64,000 bases of DNA. Source: Lachnospira multipara LB2003 (lineage in GTDB: Bacteria > Bacillota > Clostridia > Lachnospirales > Lachnospiraceae). Where the stretch lies: positions 204,275 through 268,274 of the forward strand of contig NZ_JNKW01000004.1 of assembly GCF_000702205.1 (NCBI RefSeq). Direction: 5' to 3'. Position numbers and translations under genes: made by a program. Under the pieces are notes generated by a model. It saw only the letters and a list, made by a program, of their open reading frames with translations, had not been told where the DNA came from and searched no databases. Below, piece by piece: positions 18,801 to 25,914 of the stretch (position 1 is its first letter; every line of letters begins with the position of its first letter).

Positions 18801-20356
18801 TTATAAGTAGTGCCAACTGTTAAACCAGTTACTGTATATTCTGTATCAGTAATTGCATCTGCAGCAACAACATAATTTTCCCCATCTGTGCTATAAGAAA
18901 CGATATAAGAATCAGCTTCCTTAACTTCTGTCCAGTCAATTAAAACTGTTCCATTACCTGTACTTGTTACTGAATTAATTGTTACATTTTCAAGTGGTAA
19001 AACAAAATCAACTTCTTTGCTTTCACTAGTCTTATCTACTTCACCTTCACGATAAATGCTAACTGTTGCAGTATATGTTCCTGATGAACTAACTGTAAAT
19101 GTCTTTGAACCTGTATTACCTTCCTTTAAATACTTACTTGTCTGAGATTCTCCAGTAGTATCTGTAAGTGTAACAACAGCTCCATCTGCTCCATTTGTTC
19201 CGATTAAAGCATCGAAATCAACTGTTACTGTACCATCTCCATTATCTACTACATTTGTTACTGTAGGATTAGCAACTTCTGACCAATCTGCTCTTACTAC
19301 TTCTGCTGCCTCACCTGAAGTTTCAGTAACTTCGATCTTAAAAATGTAATTATTGTTTTCTAAACCACCTAATGCATATGTTCCTGCTTCACTTAATGTT
19401 AGTGTTGAAACACATGCTGCATTCTTAGCTAATGTCTCTGATGTCTGTGCTGCAACTTTTCCACTTGATAGGTTGTAGATTGCCATGCTTCTATTATCAT
19501 CTCCGCCTTCTGCCCACCAAATCTTTACTGTTGCACTTGCACTTGTTTTAAAGCTTACATAATTCTTTCCTGCTTCTATATCTGCTTTTCCACCAAAGTT
19601 TAATCTCTGTCCTGATGTATATTCATCATCAAATGTCTTTGAACTTGAATCAATCTTTGTCTTTGAACTTGCAACTATTGTGAAATAGTCATCATATGCA
19701 ATTTCTTGTCCATCTGTATAAGTACCTGCAGCTGTTGCTTTAAGTGTTGATGTTTCAAATGTATTAACTGTTGATGTAACAGTTGGTGTTTCAGTAACCT
19801 CAATCTTAAAAATGTAATTGTTGTTTTCTAAACCACCTAATGCATATGTTCCTGCTTCACTTAATGTAAGTGTTGAAACACATGCTGCATTCTTAGCTAA
19901 TGTCTCTGATGTCTGTGATGCAACTTCTCCATTTGATAGGTTGTAAATTGCCATGCTTCTATTGTCTTCTCCGCCTTCTGCCCACCAAATCTTTACTGTT
20001 GCACTTGCACTTGTTTTAAAGCTTACATAGTTCTTTGCTGCTTCTATATCTGCCTTTCCACCAAAGTTTAATCTCTGTCCTGATGTATATTCATCGTCAA
20101 ATGTCTTTGAACTTGAATCAATCTTTGTCTTTGAACTTGCAACTATTGTGAAATAGTCATCATATGTAATTTCTTGTCCATCTGTATAAGTACCTGCAGC
20201 TGTTGCTGTAAGTGTTGATGTTTCAAATACATGAGTATTTGAACTATCCTCAGTGGCTCTTACACTCACAACTGAAAAATCAGTTGGCATAAGACCAACA
20301 ACCATGAGAATTGCCATTGCGATTGACATAATTCTCGCTCTCATCTTAGTCTTCAT
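15812..20356 (-). CDS. Secreted, membrane-tailed pectate lyase (PL9)
   Basis: Cleaves demethylated polygalacturonate by calcium-dependent β-elimination. The 1514-residue protein has a signal peptide (1-~35), two near-identical 156-residue-period β-sandwich repeats (~45-350), a bridging Ig-like region, a fibronectin III domain (~455-540), a laminin/concanavalin-like domain (~545-790), and a right-handed β-helix (~935-1330) with PL9 motifs. The motifs are DADGFAAKLTCGDGN (~1100) and ADDGWDLFAK (~1122), which carry the calcium aspartates, and NGFKMGG (~1163), whose Lys is the likely base. The C-terminal ~88-residue module matches that of the esterase. The tail is AKTGDN, a hydrophobic span and RKKKNA, like a non-canonical LPxTG signal. 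ATG 20356 follows GGGAGG. Confidence 0.92.
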   Translation of the reverse strand: MKTKMRARIMSIAMAILMVVGLMPTDFSVVSVRATEDSSNTHVFETSTLTATAAGTYTDGQEITYDDYFTIVASSKTKIDSSSKTFDDEYTSGQRLNFGGKADIEAAKNYVSFKTSASATVKIWWAEGGEDNRSMAIYNLSNGEVASQTSETLAKNAACVSTLTLSEAGTYALGGLENNNYIFKIEVTETPTVTSTVNTFETSTLKATAAGTYTDGQEIAYDDYFTIVASSKTKIDSSSKTFDDEYTSGQRLNFGGKADIEAGKNYVSFKTSASATVKIWWAEGGDDNRSMAIYNLSSGKVAAQTSETLAKNAACVSTLTLSEAGTYALGGLENNNYIFKIEVTETSGEAAEVVRADWSEVANPTVTNVVDNGDGTVTVDFDALIGTNGADGAVVTLTDTTGESQTSKYLKEGNTGSKTFTVSSSGTYTATVSIYREGEVDKTSESKEVDFVLPLENVTINSVTSTGNGTVLIDWTEVKEADSYIVSYSTDGENYVVAADAITDTEYTVTGLTVGTTYKFKVQAVRRLPATTTNGTVSDELEATKEAQTVWGTITYGNGANESNFTKVGDINKDGKVQLTAGKLTNGKLTGSGNNGKLVPASFDGLSFYYTSVPTDKNFTLRAKVNVDQWYLSNGQEGFGLMAADQLGGSGWNNSYMAVVSKSEYYADAEGKVTTDTTATKVTQKIGIASQEKTGLTKENLSEFEANNTAVIIANFKTSSYPLEQRYASSGNVIGNNVNSVTSEQNITEMYLTIQKNNTGYFVTYESVDGSYSVTKKYYDTEALSQIDSDSVYVGFFVSRFAQATFSDVTLNVIDKASDAPAEEQPVETIETVATIDSADSSNAANYELKFNANADGKAVVYQNGVEIANVDVKDGKQVVVNTVLNLGDNTFQVKYDPTDGYKPGEFKVMSSYDEKTLSQTVKYQAYTGDIIYVAPNANGVGTNEDPADLQTAIKFAQPGQTIVVKEGTYSYNHTLTIPRGTNGTSEKEITLVADENATTRPVISGENASGHAMEIAGDYWYIKGIDVTKSADGKDGIHLSGSHNTVDNVECYKNGNTGLQISRLSAADADKSTWPSYNYILNCTSYDNADHGYEDADGFAAKLTCGDGNVFDGCIAHNNADDGWDLFAKVQSGAIGVVTIKNSVAYANGYLSDGTNAGNGNGFKMGGDSMTGYHKLINCVAFDNKSKGIDSNSCPDIQISDSTSFNNEANNVALYTNTAANTDFSATGILSFRTENTDNGENFKLKGTQDTSKVYQATNYFWLTTDGESKDASKEVSADWFESVDTKMNYQTHVYKELPVTRNADGTINMNGLLVLTDKAAANTGATLNASTLTASKTIEVTGDVTTGLTKDNKEEDKGIVYEVLNGDGQTVVKGNSFVVRSAADFNKFVKVLVDGNEVDPANYTVTEGSTVVTFTPEYSSTLADGTHEVVIVSTDGEAKATITVASADNKEEVAADVANVANANTATNTSTSTFEQAKDNAKTGDNMMLVVYAAMMLVAGVAVLFTRKKKNA
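19320..19760 (-). repeat. Tandem domain repeat, copy 2 (within pectate lyase gene)
   Basis: A 441-bp segment almost identical to 19788-20228, offset by 468 bp (156 codons). It encodes the second β-sandwich copy (YFTIVASSKTKIDSSS… through LENNNYIFKIEVTET). Most differences are single bases. Confidence 0.9.
19788..20228 (-). repeat. Tandem domain repeat, copy 1 (within pectate lyase gene)
   Basis: Partner of 19320-19760. The near identity at DNA level implies recent duplication or gene conversion. It is a potential site of recombination and domain-number variation. Confidence 0.9.
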
Positions 20357-20423
20357 AGACCATTCCTCCCATAAAATATATAATCACTAAACTCCTGTTT
20401 ATCAGCAATTCATTACGTCCCAC
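20346..20423 (-). CDS. Possible 25-codon leader peptide ahead of the pectate lyase
   Basis: GTG at 20423 is 7 nt after AGGAGA. Its frame runs 25 codons (MGRNELLINR…) to TAA, 11 nt inside the pectate lyase gene. Overlap with the lyase start, whose own GGGAGG lies inside this frame, would allow translational coupling. No homology is claimed; the frame could be chance. Confidence 0.3.
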   Translation of the reverse strand: MGRNELLINRSLVIIYFMGGMVYED

Positions 20424-20443
20424 GATTACTTCTCCTGCTGATA
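20400..20443 (-). promoter_or_regulatory. 5'-end hairpin of the pectate lyase mRNA
   Basis: TATCAGCA (20443-20436) pairs perfectly with TGCTGATA (20407-20400) around a 28-nt loop. The predicted transcription start is about 20443, so the stem would sit at the extreme 5' end of the message. It does not match a riboswitch class I recognise. Confidence 0.45.
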
Positions 20444-20449
20444 CTTGTC

Positions 20450-20479
20450 ATTATAGCTAAAATATGATTTTTACGTCAA
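20450..20479 (-). promoter_or_regulatory. Promoter of the pectate lyase gene
   Basis: TTGACG (20474-20479) and TATAAT (20450-20455) with an 18-bp spacer on the minus strand, giving a leader of about 87 nt. Confidence 0.75.
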
Positions 20480-20551
20480 CACAAAGCATTGTGTAATTTT
20501 CACTAAAATCTTCGCCTTTATATTGTTTATTTTGACATTTGTTCCAAAGCA

Positions 20552-20586
20552 TAGTACTAGAGTACTAGTTTTATAGTACTTAAATA
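20552..20586. repeat. Operator-like repeat A1 (TAGTAC-N4-GTACTA)
   Basis: TAGTACTAGAGTACTAG followed by TTTTATAGTACTTAAAT. The core is an inverted repeat TAGTAC/GTACTA with a 4-bp spacer. The whole ~33-bp element recurs 88 bp away at 20640-20675. Confidence 0.65.
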
Positions 20587-20639
20587 TGAATTTTCCATTA
20601 TTTTTTTGTTACTAAATTGTAAACAAAAAATGCCATTTT

Positions 20640-20675
20640 TAGTACCCTAGTACTAGCTTTATAATACTTTAGTAT
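20640..20675. repeat. Operator-like repeat A2 (TAGTAC-N4-GTACTA)
   Basis: TAGTACCCTAGTACTAG followed by CTTTATAATACTTTAGT. It has the same core and flank as 20552-20586. Both lie upstream of the lyase -35 box, as expected for activator or distal repressor sites. Confidence 0.65.
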
Positions 20676-20923
20676 CTATTTATTTGCTTGGAAACTTGTT
20701 GGTGGGTTTTATTTTCCTTTTAAAAATTATGCCGTTTATACATATCTAACAATGATATTTTATTTTTCTTGTTTATCTTATGCAAATTATACATACAAAT
20801 TTTTTCATTAGTTTCCTGTTATTTTATTTTATAGTCCTTTTTGACCATGTTTTATCTTAATAATTTTCCTATTTTTATAGTCCTTTTGCTCTATTTATTT
20901 CTAAAAAATTGGGTTTTTAACTG
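20676..20923. other. AT-rich intergenic stretch with a second direct repeat
   Basis: No gene is visible in the non-coding interval 20424-21067. This part holds TTTTATAGTCCTTTT twice (20827-20841 and 20873-20887, 46 bp apart). The remainder is AT-rich without recognised motifs. Confidence 0.6.
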
Positions 20924-20956
20924 AAAAAGGCTTTCCCAAAACAGGGAAAGCCTTTT
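20924..20956 (-). terminator. Terminator downstream of spoVG
   Basis: AAAAGGCTTTCCC (20925-20937) pairs with 20944-20956 across a 6-nt loop, with a U run on the minus transcript. Confidence 0.85.
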
Positions 20957-21067
20957 ATTCTTGAATGTTTGTGTCTTACAGCGCAAGTTGCTGTCACACA
21001 CTATTAAGTTTTTACATTATACGTAATGTGTGCCATTGCGGTTTAGCTACATTAGAATAATTACTAA

Positions 21068-21340
21068 TTACTCTTCAGCTGGTGTGTCGTCAGCTTTTTC
21101 ATAAGCTTCGAGCACTAACTTCTGAAGGTTGTCTCTTGTGGCTGTATTGATTGGATGAGCAATATCTCTATATTCGCCATCTGTAGACTTTCTACTTGGC
21201 ATAGCAATAAATAAGCCCTTTTCGCCTTCAATAACCTTAATATCATGTACAACAAACTCATCGTCAATTGTTACTGATACTACAGCCTTCATTTTGCCTT
21301 CTTTAGTAATCTTACGTACTCTTACGTCTGTAATATTCAT
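21068..21340 (-). CDS. spoVG: Regulator SpoVG
   Basis: A small nucleic-acid-binding protein that in Bacillus and Clostridia affects septation, sporulation and virulence gene expression. The 90-residue product starts [19 protein letters not shown] and carries the family core [13 protein letters not shown] and [19 protein letters not shown]. An in-frame start at 21379 exists, but the ATG at 21340 follows GAAGGGG and matches the family N-terminus. A short hairpin GCCG-CAA/TTG-CGGC lies just upstream of the ribosome site. The 249-bp gap to glgD shows no clear terminator, so read-through from glgCD is possible. Confidence 0.95.
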   Translation of the reverse strand: MNITDVRVRKITKEGKMKAVVSVTIDDEFVVHDIKVIEGEKGLFIAMPSRKSTDGEYRDIAHPINTATRDNLQKLVLEAYEKADDTPAEE

Positions 21341-21589
21341 AAGCACCCCTTCTGCCGCAACTTTTTGTCGGCCTATCATATTAATATCCCTTCGTTACCT
21401 TTTCAAGGAACTTCTTATATATTGTTTATAACCTAATCTCTACTGCAATTAACTCCTCCCAAAATTAATTACAGATCAACTTGCTAGACCAGATTGTTAA
21501 ACCACTAATAAGGTTTCTTGATTTATTTACTAATCCGCGGGGTGCCTCTTTACGTTAGTCTAATCTTTCCACGAATTTTAGTAACCACA

Positions 21590-22705
21590 TTAATAATATA
21601 ATGGACTATCCTCTATAACTATCTGAGGACCGTTCTCACCAACATACTTTGCGTTGGCCTTAATAGTACTGTTACTTTCTACGATACAATTTTCAATATA
21701 GGCATTATCACCAATATATGCATTATTTAAGATAATAGAATTCTTTATTACTGCATTATTTCCTACATATATCTTCTTAAATAAGACAGAATTCTCTACT
21801 GTACCATTAACAATTGATCCACTAGATACTAAGCTGTTCTTTACATTAGCACCAAAATTATACTTTGCTGGTGGTAAATCCTCAACCTTTGAGTAAACAT
21901 CTGGATACTGTTTAAAGAAATAATCTCTAACATCCTTCTTTAAGAAATCCATATTTGTCTTATAATATGCATTTACTGTTGAAATGTTGCTCCAATATGT
22001 ATCTAGTTTATATCCATATATTTTCTTTATGTTCTTATATCTAACTAGGATATCTCTTACAAATTCATGTCTGTCTTCTTCTGCTGCCTTTTCAAGCAAT
22101 TCAATTAAAAGACGTCTTCTAATTACATAAATACCTGTCGAAACAGTTGATAGATTTGTCTCTAATGGCTTTTCTTCAATTTCAGTGATTCGTCCTTCAT
22201 CTGTCATTGCAACAACGCCATAACGACTAATTTCGCTTCTATCTTCAAGCTTCTTTACTACCATTGTAATATCAGCTTTTTTCTCGATATGGTATTCAAG
22301 TATCTTATTATAATCCATTTTGTAAACTCCGTCACCTGACGCAATTACAACATATGGTTCATGGCTTGATTTAAGGAAATGTATATTCTGATAAATTGAA
22401 TCAGCTGTTCCTCTATACCAATTACTGCTTTCTGCAGTTATTGTTGGTGTGAATACAAATAATCCACCCTGTTTTCTACCAAAATCCCACCACTTTGATG
22501 AACTCAAATGTGAATTAAGAGATCTTGCGTTGTACTGTGTAATAACAGCAACTTTTTGTATACGAGAATTAGACATATTGCTTAATGCAAAATCAATACC
22601 TCTATAACTACCGGCAATAGGCATTGCAGCAATCGCTCTTTTATTAGTTAATTCTCTCATCATTCTGTTGTTTCCGCCGGCTAAAATAATTCCTATCGCC
22701 TTCAT
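21590..22705 (-). CDS. glgD: Glucose-1-phosphate adenylyltransferase, GlgD subunit
   Basis: Regulatory, probably catalytically weak partner of GlgC in glycogen synthesis. The 371-residue protein has the nucleotidyltransferase fold, but the N-terminal loop reads LAGGNNRMMRELT rather than the GGxGxRL of GlgC, as expected for GlgD. A C-terminal left-handed β-helix contains hexapeptide-like repeats (NAVIKNSIILNNAYIGDNAYIENC). Its ATG at 22705 overlaps the stop of glgC by one base (TAATG), so the two are translationally coupled. Confidence 0.93.
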   Translation of the reverse strand: MKAIGIILAGGNNRMMRELTNKRAIAAMPIAGSYRGIDFALSNMSNSRIQKVAVITQYNARSLNSHLSSSKWWDFGRKQGGLFVFTPTITAESSNWYRGTADSIYQNIHFLKSSHEPYVVIASGDGVYKMDYNKILEYHIEKKADITMVVKKLEDRSEISRYGVVAMTDEGRITEIEEKPLETNLSTVSTGIYVIRRRLLIELLEKAAEEDRHEFVRDILVRYKNIKKIYGYKLDTYWSNISTVNAYYKTNMDFLKKDVRDYFFKQYPDVYSKVEDLPPAKYNFGANVKNSLVSSGSIVNGTVENSVLFKKIYVGNNAVIKNSIILNNAYIGDNAYIENCIVESNSTIKANAKYVGENGPQIVIEDSPLYY

Positions 22706-23976
22706 TACTCTTCACCTGCCTTAACTAAATATCCACCACTTGCTAATTGATTATCTGTGTAATCAGAAGCAGTTGTTACACCTGAAATTGCACTGTTTTT
22801 ACCAACCTTAATATTATCTGGTATTACTGTGCATTCTCCTATAGTTACCAGGCCAGAGTTATAAATCTTTGGAAGCTTGATGTTCTCAGCTTCTTCCCCA
22901 ACTCCAAGTTCTACGTTGTCTCCAATGACTACGTCTTCTGCAATAATTGACTTGTTGATAATTGTATTCTTACCAATTTTAGTGTTGTTCATAATAATTG
23001 AATCATGTACTTCTGCACCTTCTTCTATTATTACACCACTACCAATTACAGAATTAAATATTTTACCATATACTTCTGTACCATCGCCTATGATACTCTT
23101 CTCAATATAAGCATCTGATGCAATATACTGAGGTGGAATAGAATCATTACTTGTGTAAATCTTCCAAAATTCCTCGTATAGGTTAAATATAGGAATTATA
23201 TCAATAAGTTCCATATTAGCTTCCCAATATGAGCTTAAAGTTCCTACATCCTTCCAGTAGCCATTATATTCATACGCAAATATTCTCTTATTGCTATTAA
23301 AGCAATATGGAATAATGTGTTTACCAAAGTCACACTCTTGTTGATCTTTCAACTTAATAAGTGCATCCTTTAATACCTTCCAGCTAAAAATATAAATACC
23401 CATTGATGCTAAATTGCTCTTTGGATTAGCTGGCTTTTCTTCAAATTCTGTTATCTTGTTATCACCGTCTGTTACAACGATACCGAATCTAGAAGCTTCC
23501 TCAATAGGAACCGGCATAGCTGCAATTGTGACATCAGCATTATTTGCTTTATGATAATCAAGCATAATTTTATAATCCATCTTGTAAATATGGTCACCTG
23601 AAAGGATTAACACATATTCTGGATTAAATTGTTCCATATAATCTAAGTTCTGATAAATGGCATTGGCTGTACCTGTATACCATTCACTATTAGTACTCTT
23701 TTCATATGGTGGTAAAACCGTAACACCTCCAACGTTACGATCCAAATCCCAAGGAATACCTATTCCTATATGGGTATTTAATCTTAGTGGTTGATACTGT
23801 GTCAACACACCTACTGTATCAATTCCCGAATTAATACAGTTACTTAGTGGAAAATCAATAATTCTATACTTTCCACCAAATGCTACTGCCGGCTTTGCGA
23901 CCTTAGAAGTCAAAACACCCAGACGACTTCCCTGGCCACCAGCAAGTAACATAGCTATCATCTCTTTCTTAATCAT
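22705..23976 (-). CDS. glgC: Glucose-1-phosphate adenylyltransferase, GlgC subunit
   Basis: Makes ADP-glucose from ATP and glucose 1-phosphate, the committed step of bacterial glycogen synthesis. The 423-residue protein has [14 protein letters not shown] (about 10-23), the sugar-phosphate region [23 protein letters not shown] (catalytic Asp), and a C-terminal hexapeptide β-helix. ATG 23976 follows GAGGTGATAGC. It is first in the glgC-glgD unit. Glycogen synthase and branching enzyme are not in the window. Confidence 0.95.
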   Translation of the reverse strand: MIKKEMIAMLLAGGQGSRLGVLTSKVAKPAVAFGGKYRIIDFPLSNCINSGIDTVGVLTQYQPLRLNTHIGIGIPWDLDRNVGGVTVLPPYEKSTNSEWYTGTANAIYQNLDYMEQFNPEYVLILSGDHIYKMDYKIMLDYHKANNADVTIAAMPVPIEEASRFGIVVTDGDNKITEFEEKPANPKSNLASMGIYIFSWKVLKDALIKLKDQQECDFGKHIIPYCFNSNKRIFAYEYNGYWKDVGTLSSYWEANMELIDIIPIFNLYEEFWKIYTSNDSIPPQYIASDAYIEKSIIGDGTEVYGKIFNSVIGSGVIIEEGAEVHDSIIMNNTKIGKNTIINKSIIAEDVVIGDNVELGVGEEAENIKLPKIYNSGLVTIGECTVIPDNIKVGKNSAISGVTTASDYTDNQLASGGYLVKAGEE

Positions 23977-24021
23977 GCTATCACCTCTGATGTAAATATT
24001 TCTACGGTTCTAGATAATAAA

Positions 24022-24050
24022 AGTATAGCACAATATAATATTTAAGTAAA
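24022..24050 (-). promoter_or_regulatory. Promoter of glgCD
   Basis: TTTACT (24045-24050) and TATACT (24022-24027) with a 17-bp spacer on the minus strand. Confidence 0.7.
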
Positions 24051-24108
24051 AACTTTTTCTCTATTATTTTCAGATAAATTTATTTTTTTTCGTAACATTT
24101 GTCTATAT

Positions 24109-24148
24109 TTGCACAAATAAATTGTAATTTGATATAAATAAGTATAAT
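24109..24148 (+). promoter_or_regulatory. Promoter region of murC
   Basis: TTGCAC (24109-24114) and TATAAA (24133-24138) with an 18-bp spacer. A second -10-like TATAAT lies at 24143-24148. The phrase ATATAGAAAGAA recurs at about 24148 and 24219, the latter part of the ribosome-site region. Confidence 0.5.
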
Positions 24149-24241
24149 ATAGAAAGAACTTGTCACTTTTTTGATAAGGAAAAATGATAATTTTTAATTT
24201 AACACTAGATTAAATAATATAGAAAGAAGGCACTTTTTATT

Positions 24242-25630
24242 ATGTACAAGATTGATTTTAAAAATCCAGTTTCTGTTCACTTTATTGGTATCGGCGGAAT
24301 TAGCATGAGCGGACTTGCACAAATATTGGTTAAGGAAGGCTTTAAAGTTTCTGGTTCTGATCAAGCATCATCTAATCTTACTAAGGATTTAGAGGCTGTA
24401 GGCTGTAGGATTTCTTATCCTCAGGCTAAGGAAAATATAACAGATGATATTGATGTTGTAGTTTATACTGCTGCCATTCATCCTGATAACCCTGAATTTA
24501 TGGAAGCTAAGAACAAAAATATTCCTATGTTAACAAGAGCTGAACTATTAGGTCAGATTATGCAAAACTACCCATCAGCAATTAATGTAGCTGGTACACA
24601 TGGTAAGACAACAACAACATCTATGCTTACTGAAATTTTTATGGCTGCTAACACAGATCCAACAATTTCAGTTGGAGGTATTTTAAATAGTATCGGTGGT
24701 AATGTAAGAGTTGGTAGCTCAGACATATTTATTACAGAGGCCTGCGAATATACTAACAGTTTCTTATCATTTAACCCAACAACTAATATCATCTTAAATG
24801 TTAAAGCTGATCACCTTGATTTCTTCAAAGACTTAGATGATATTCGTCACTCATTTAAGCTTTTTGTTGAGAAATTACCTGACAATGTTGGTACATTAAT
24901 TATTAACTCAGATATTGAAGATTACACATATTTCTTTAAGGACAAGCATTGTCATGTTATTACATTTGGCTCTGATCCTTCTAAGTCAATGTATAGCGCT
25001 AAGGACATTACATATGATGAGTTTGGATGCTGCACTTATACATTAATTAAAGATGGCGTTGATGTAGATAGTATTAAATTAAGCGTTCCTGGAATACACA
25101 ATGTTTATAACTCTCTTGCTGCAATTGCTACAGCACAAAACGAAGGAATAGACTTAAGTTTCATTAAACAGGGCCTTTTAAACTTCACAGGAACTAACAG
25201 ACGTTTCCAAAAGAAGGGCGAATTTAACGGCGTAACTGTTATTGATGATTATGCACATCATCCAGATGAAATTGAGGCAACACTTGAATCAGCTAAGCAT
25301 TATCCACATAAAACAACATGGTGCGTATTCCAGCCACATACATATACAAGAACAAAATCCCTAATGGATGAATTCGCAACAGCACTTTCAAAGGCTGATA
25401 AAGTTGTTCTTGCTAAGATTTATGCAGCTAGAGAAACAGATGATTTAGGAATTAGCTCAGCAGATCTTGCCAATAAGATTAAAGCTTTAGGCAAAGAATG
25501 TTACTATATAGATACATTTGAAGGTATTGAAGAATTTTTACAAAAAAATTGTATCAACGGTGACTTGTTGATAACTATGGGCGCCGGCGACATTGTAAAA
25601 GTTGGTGAAGACTTAGTAAATAACCAATAA
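24242..25630 (+). CDS. murC: UDP-N-acetylmuramate--L-alanine ligase
   Basis: Adds the first amino acid of the peptidoglycan stem peptide in the cytoplasm. The 462-residue protein has HFIGIGGISMSGLAQIL (UDP-sugar domain, residues 14-30), the ATP loop AGTHGKTTTTSML (about 118-130), and IDDYAHHPDEI (about 338) of the Mur ligases. ATG 24242 follows AGAAGG. It is separated from the helicase-loader genes by a 284-bp DnaA-box-rich spacer, so they are probably independent units. Confidence 0.97.
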   Translation: MYKIDFKNPVSVHFIGIGGISMSGLAQILVKEGFKVSGSDQASSNLTKDLEAVGCRISYPQAKENITDDIDVVVYTAAIHPDNPEFMEAKNKNIPMLTRAELLGQIMQNYPSAINVAGTHGKTTTTSMLTEIFMAANTDPTISVGGILNSIGGNVRVGSSDIFITEACEYTNSFLSFNPTTNIILNVKADHLDFFKDLDDIRHSFKLFVEKLPDNVGTLIINSDIEDYTYFFKDKHCHVITFGSDPSKSMYSAKDITYDEFGCCTYTLIKDGVDVDSIKLSVPGIHNVYNSLAAIATAQNEGIDLSFIKQGLLNFTGTNRRFQKKGEFNGVTVIDDYAHHPDEIEATLESAKHYPHKTTWCVFQPHTYTRTKSLMDEFATALSKADKVVLAKIYAARETDDLGISSADLANKIKALGKECYYIDTFEGIEEFLQKNCINGDLLITMGAGDIVKVGEDLVNNQ

Positions 25631-25659
25631 ATTCACAATAGAACAAATTTTCAACAAAG

Positions 25660-25822
25660 TTATCCACATTATCCACAGAGCTTATGTTAATATCGAACTA
25701 AGTTTCTGTGGATTTTATTGTTTATAAACAGTTTTTTACAGGCCACTATCTACGGGCTTTACAGCCAATTGTGAAATAAATATCCACATTATCCACAATA
25801 TCCACAATCAGAATGTGTATAG
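25660..25822. other. DnaA-box cluster upstream of the helicase-loader genes
   Basis: Exact TTATCCACA boxes lie at 25660-25668, 25669-25677 and 25789-25797. One-mismatch ATATCCACA boxes lie at 25780-25788 and 25798-25806, all in the same orientation and mostly abutting at 9-bp steps. One-mismatch boxes in the opposite orientation lie at 25707-25715 and 25814-25822. The rest of the 284-bp gap is AT-rich. The array sits directly upstream of the dnaD-like promoter, suggesting DnaA-dependent control or titration. Confidence 0.8.
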
Positions 25823-25833
25823 CTTGTCTACAT

Positions 25834-25861
25834 TTGCAAGTTAAAATTAGTGTGTTATAAT
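25834..25861 (+). promoter_or_regulatory. Promoter of the DnaD-domain gene
   Basis: TTGCAA (25834-25839) and TATAAT (25856-25861) with a 16-bp spacer, immediately after the last DnaA-like box. Confidence 0.7.
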
Positions 25862-25914
25862 CTGTGTGACTTAAAAGACAGTGGTCAAAACTTATAATAA
25901 AGAGGGAGTTTCAA

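Noticed and set aside
20400..20443. Cyclic-di-GMP (GEMM) riboswitch, suggested by GTGGGACGTAA in the lyase leader
   Set aside because: The conserved CACGCACAGGGCAAACC-type core and the second helix are missing, and the element is too short.
20552..20675. FapR operators or a CRISPR remnant
   Set aside because: The FapR box has a 5-bp centre between TTAGTA and TACTAA, which these sites do not fit, and no fatty-acid gene is nearby. Only two copies exist, without spacer-length periodicity or cas genes.
25660..25822. The DnaA-box array as the chromosomal oriC
   Set aside because: dnaA, dnaN and recF are not next to it and gene orientation does not diverge from it. Firmicute origins normally flank dnaA. 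It is kept as a DnaA-binding cluster only.
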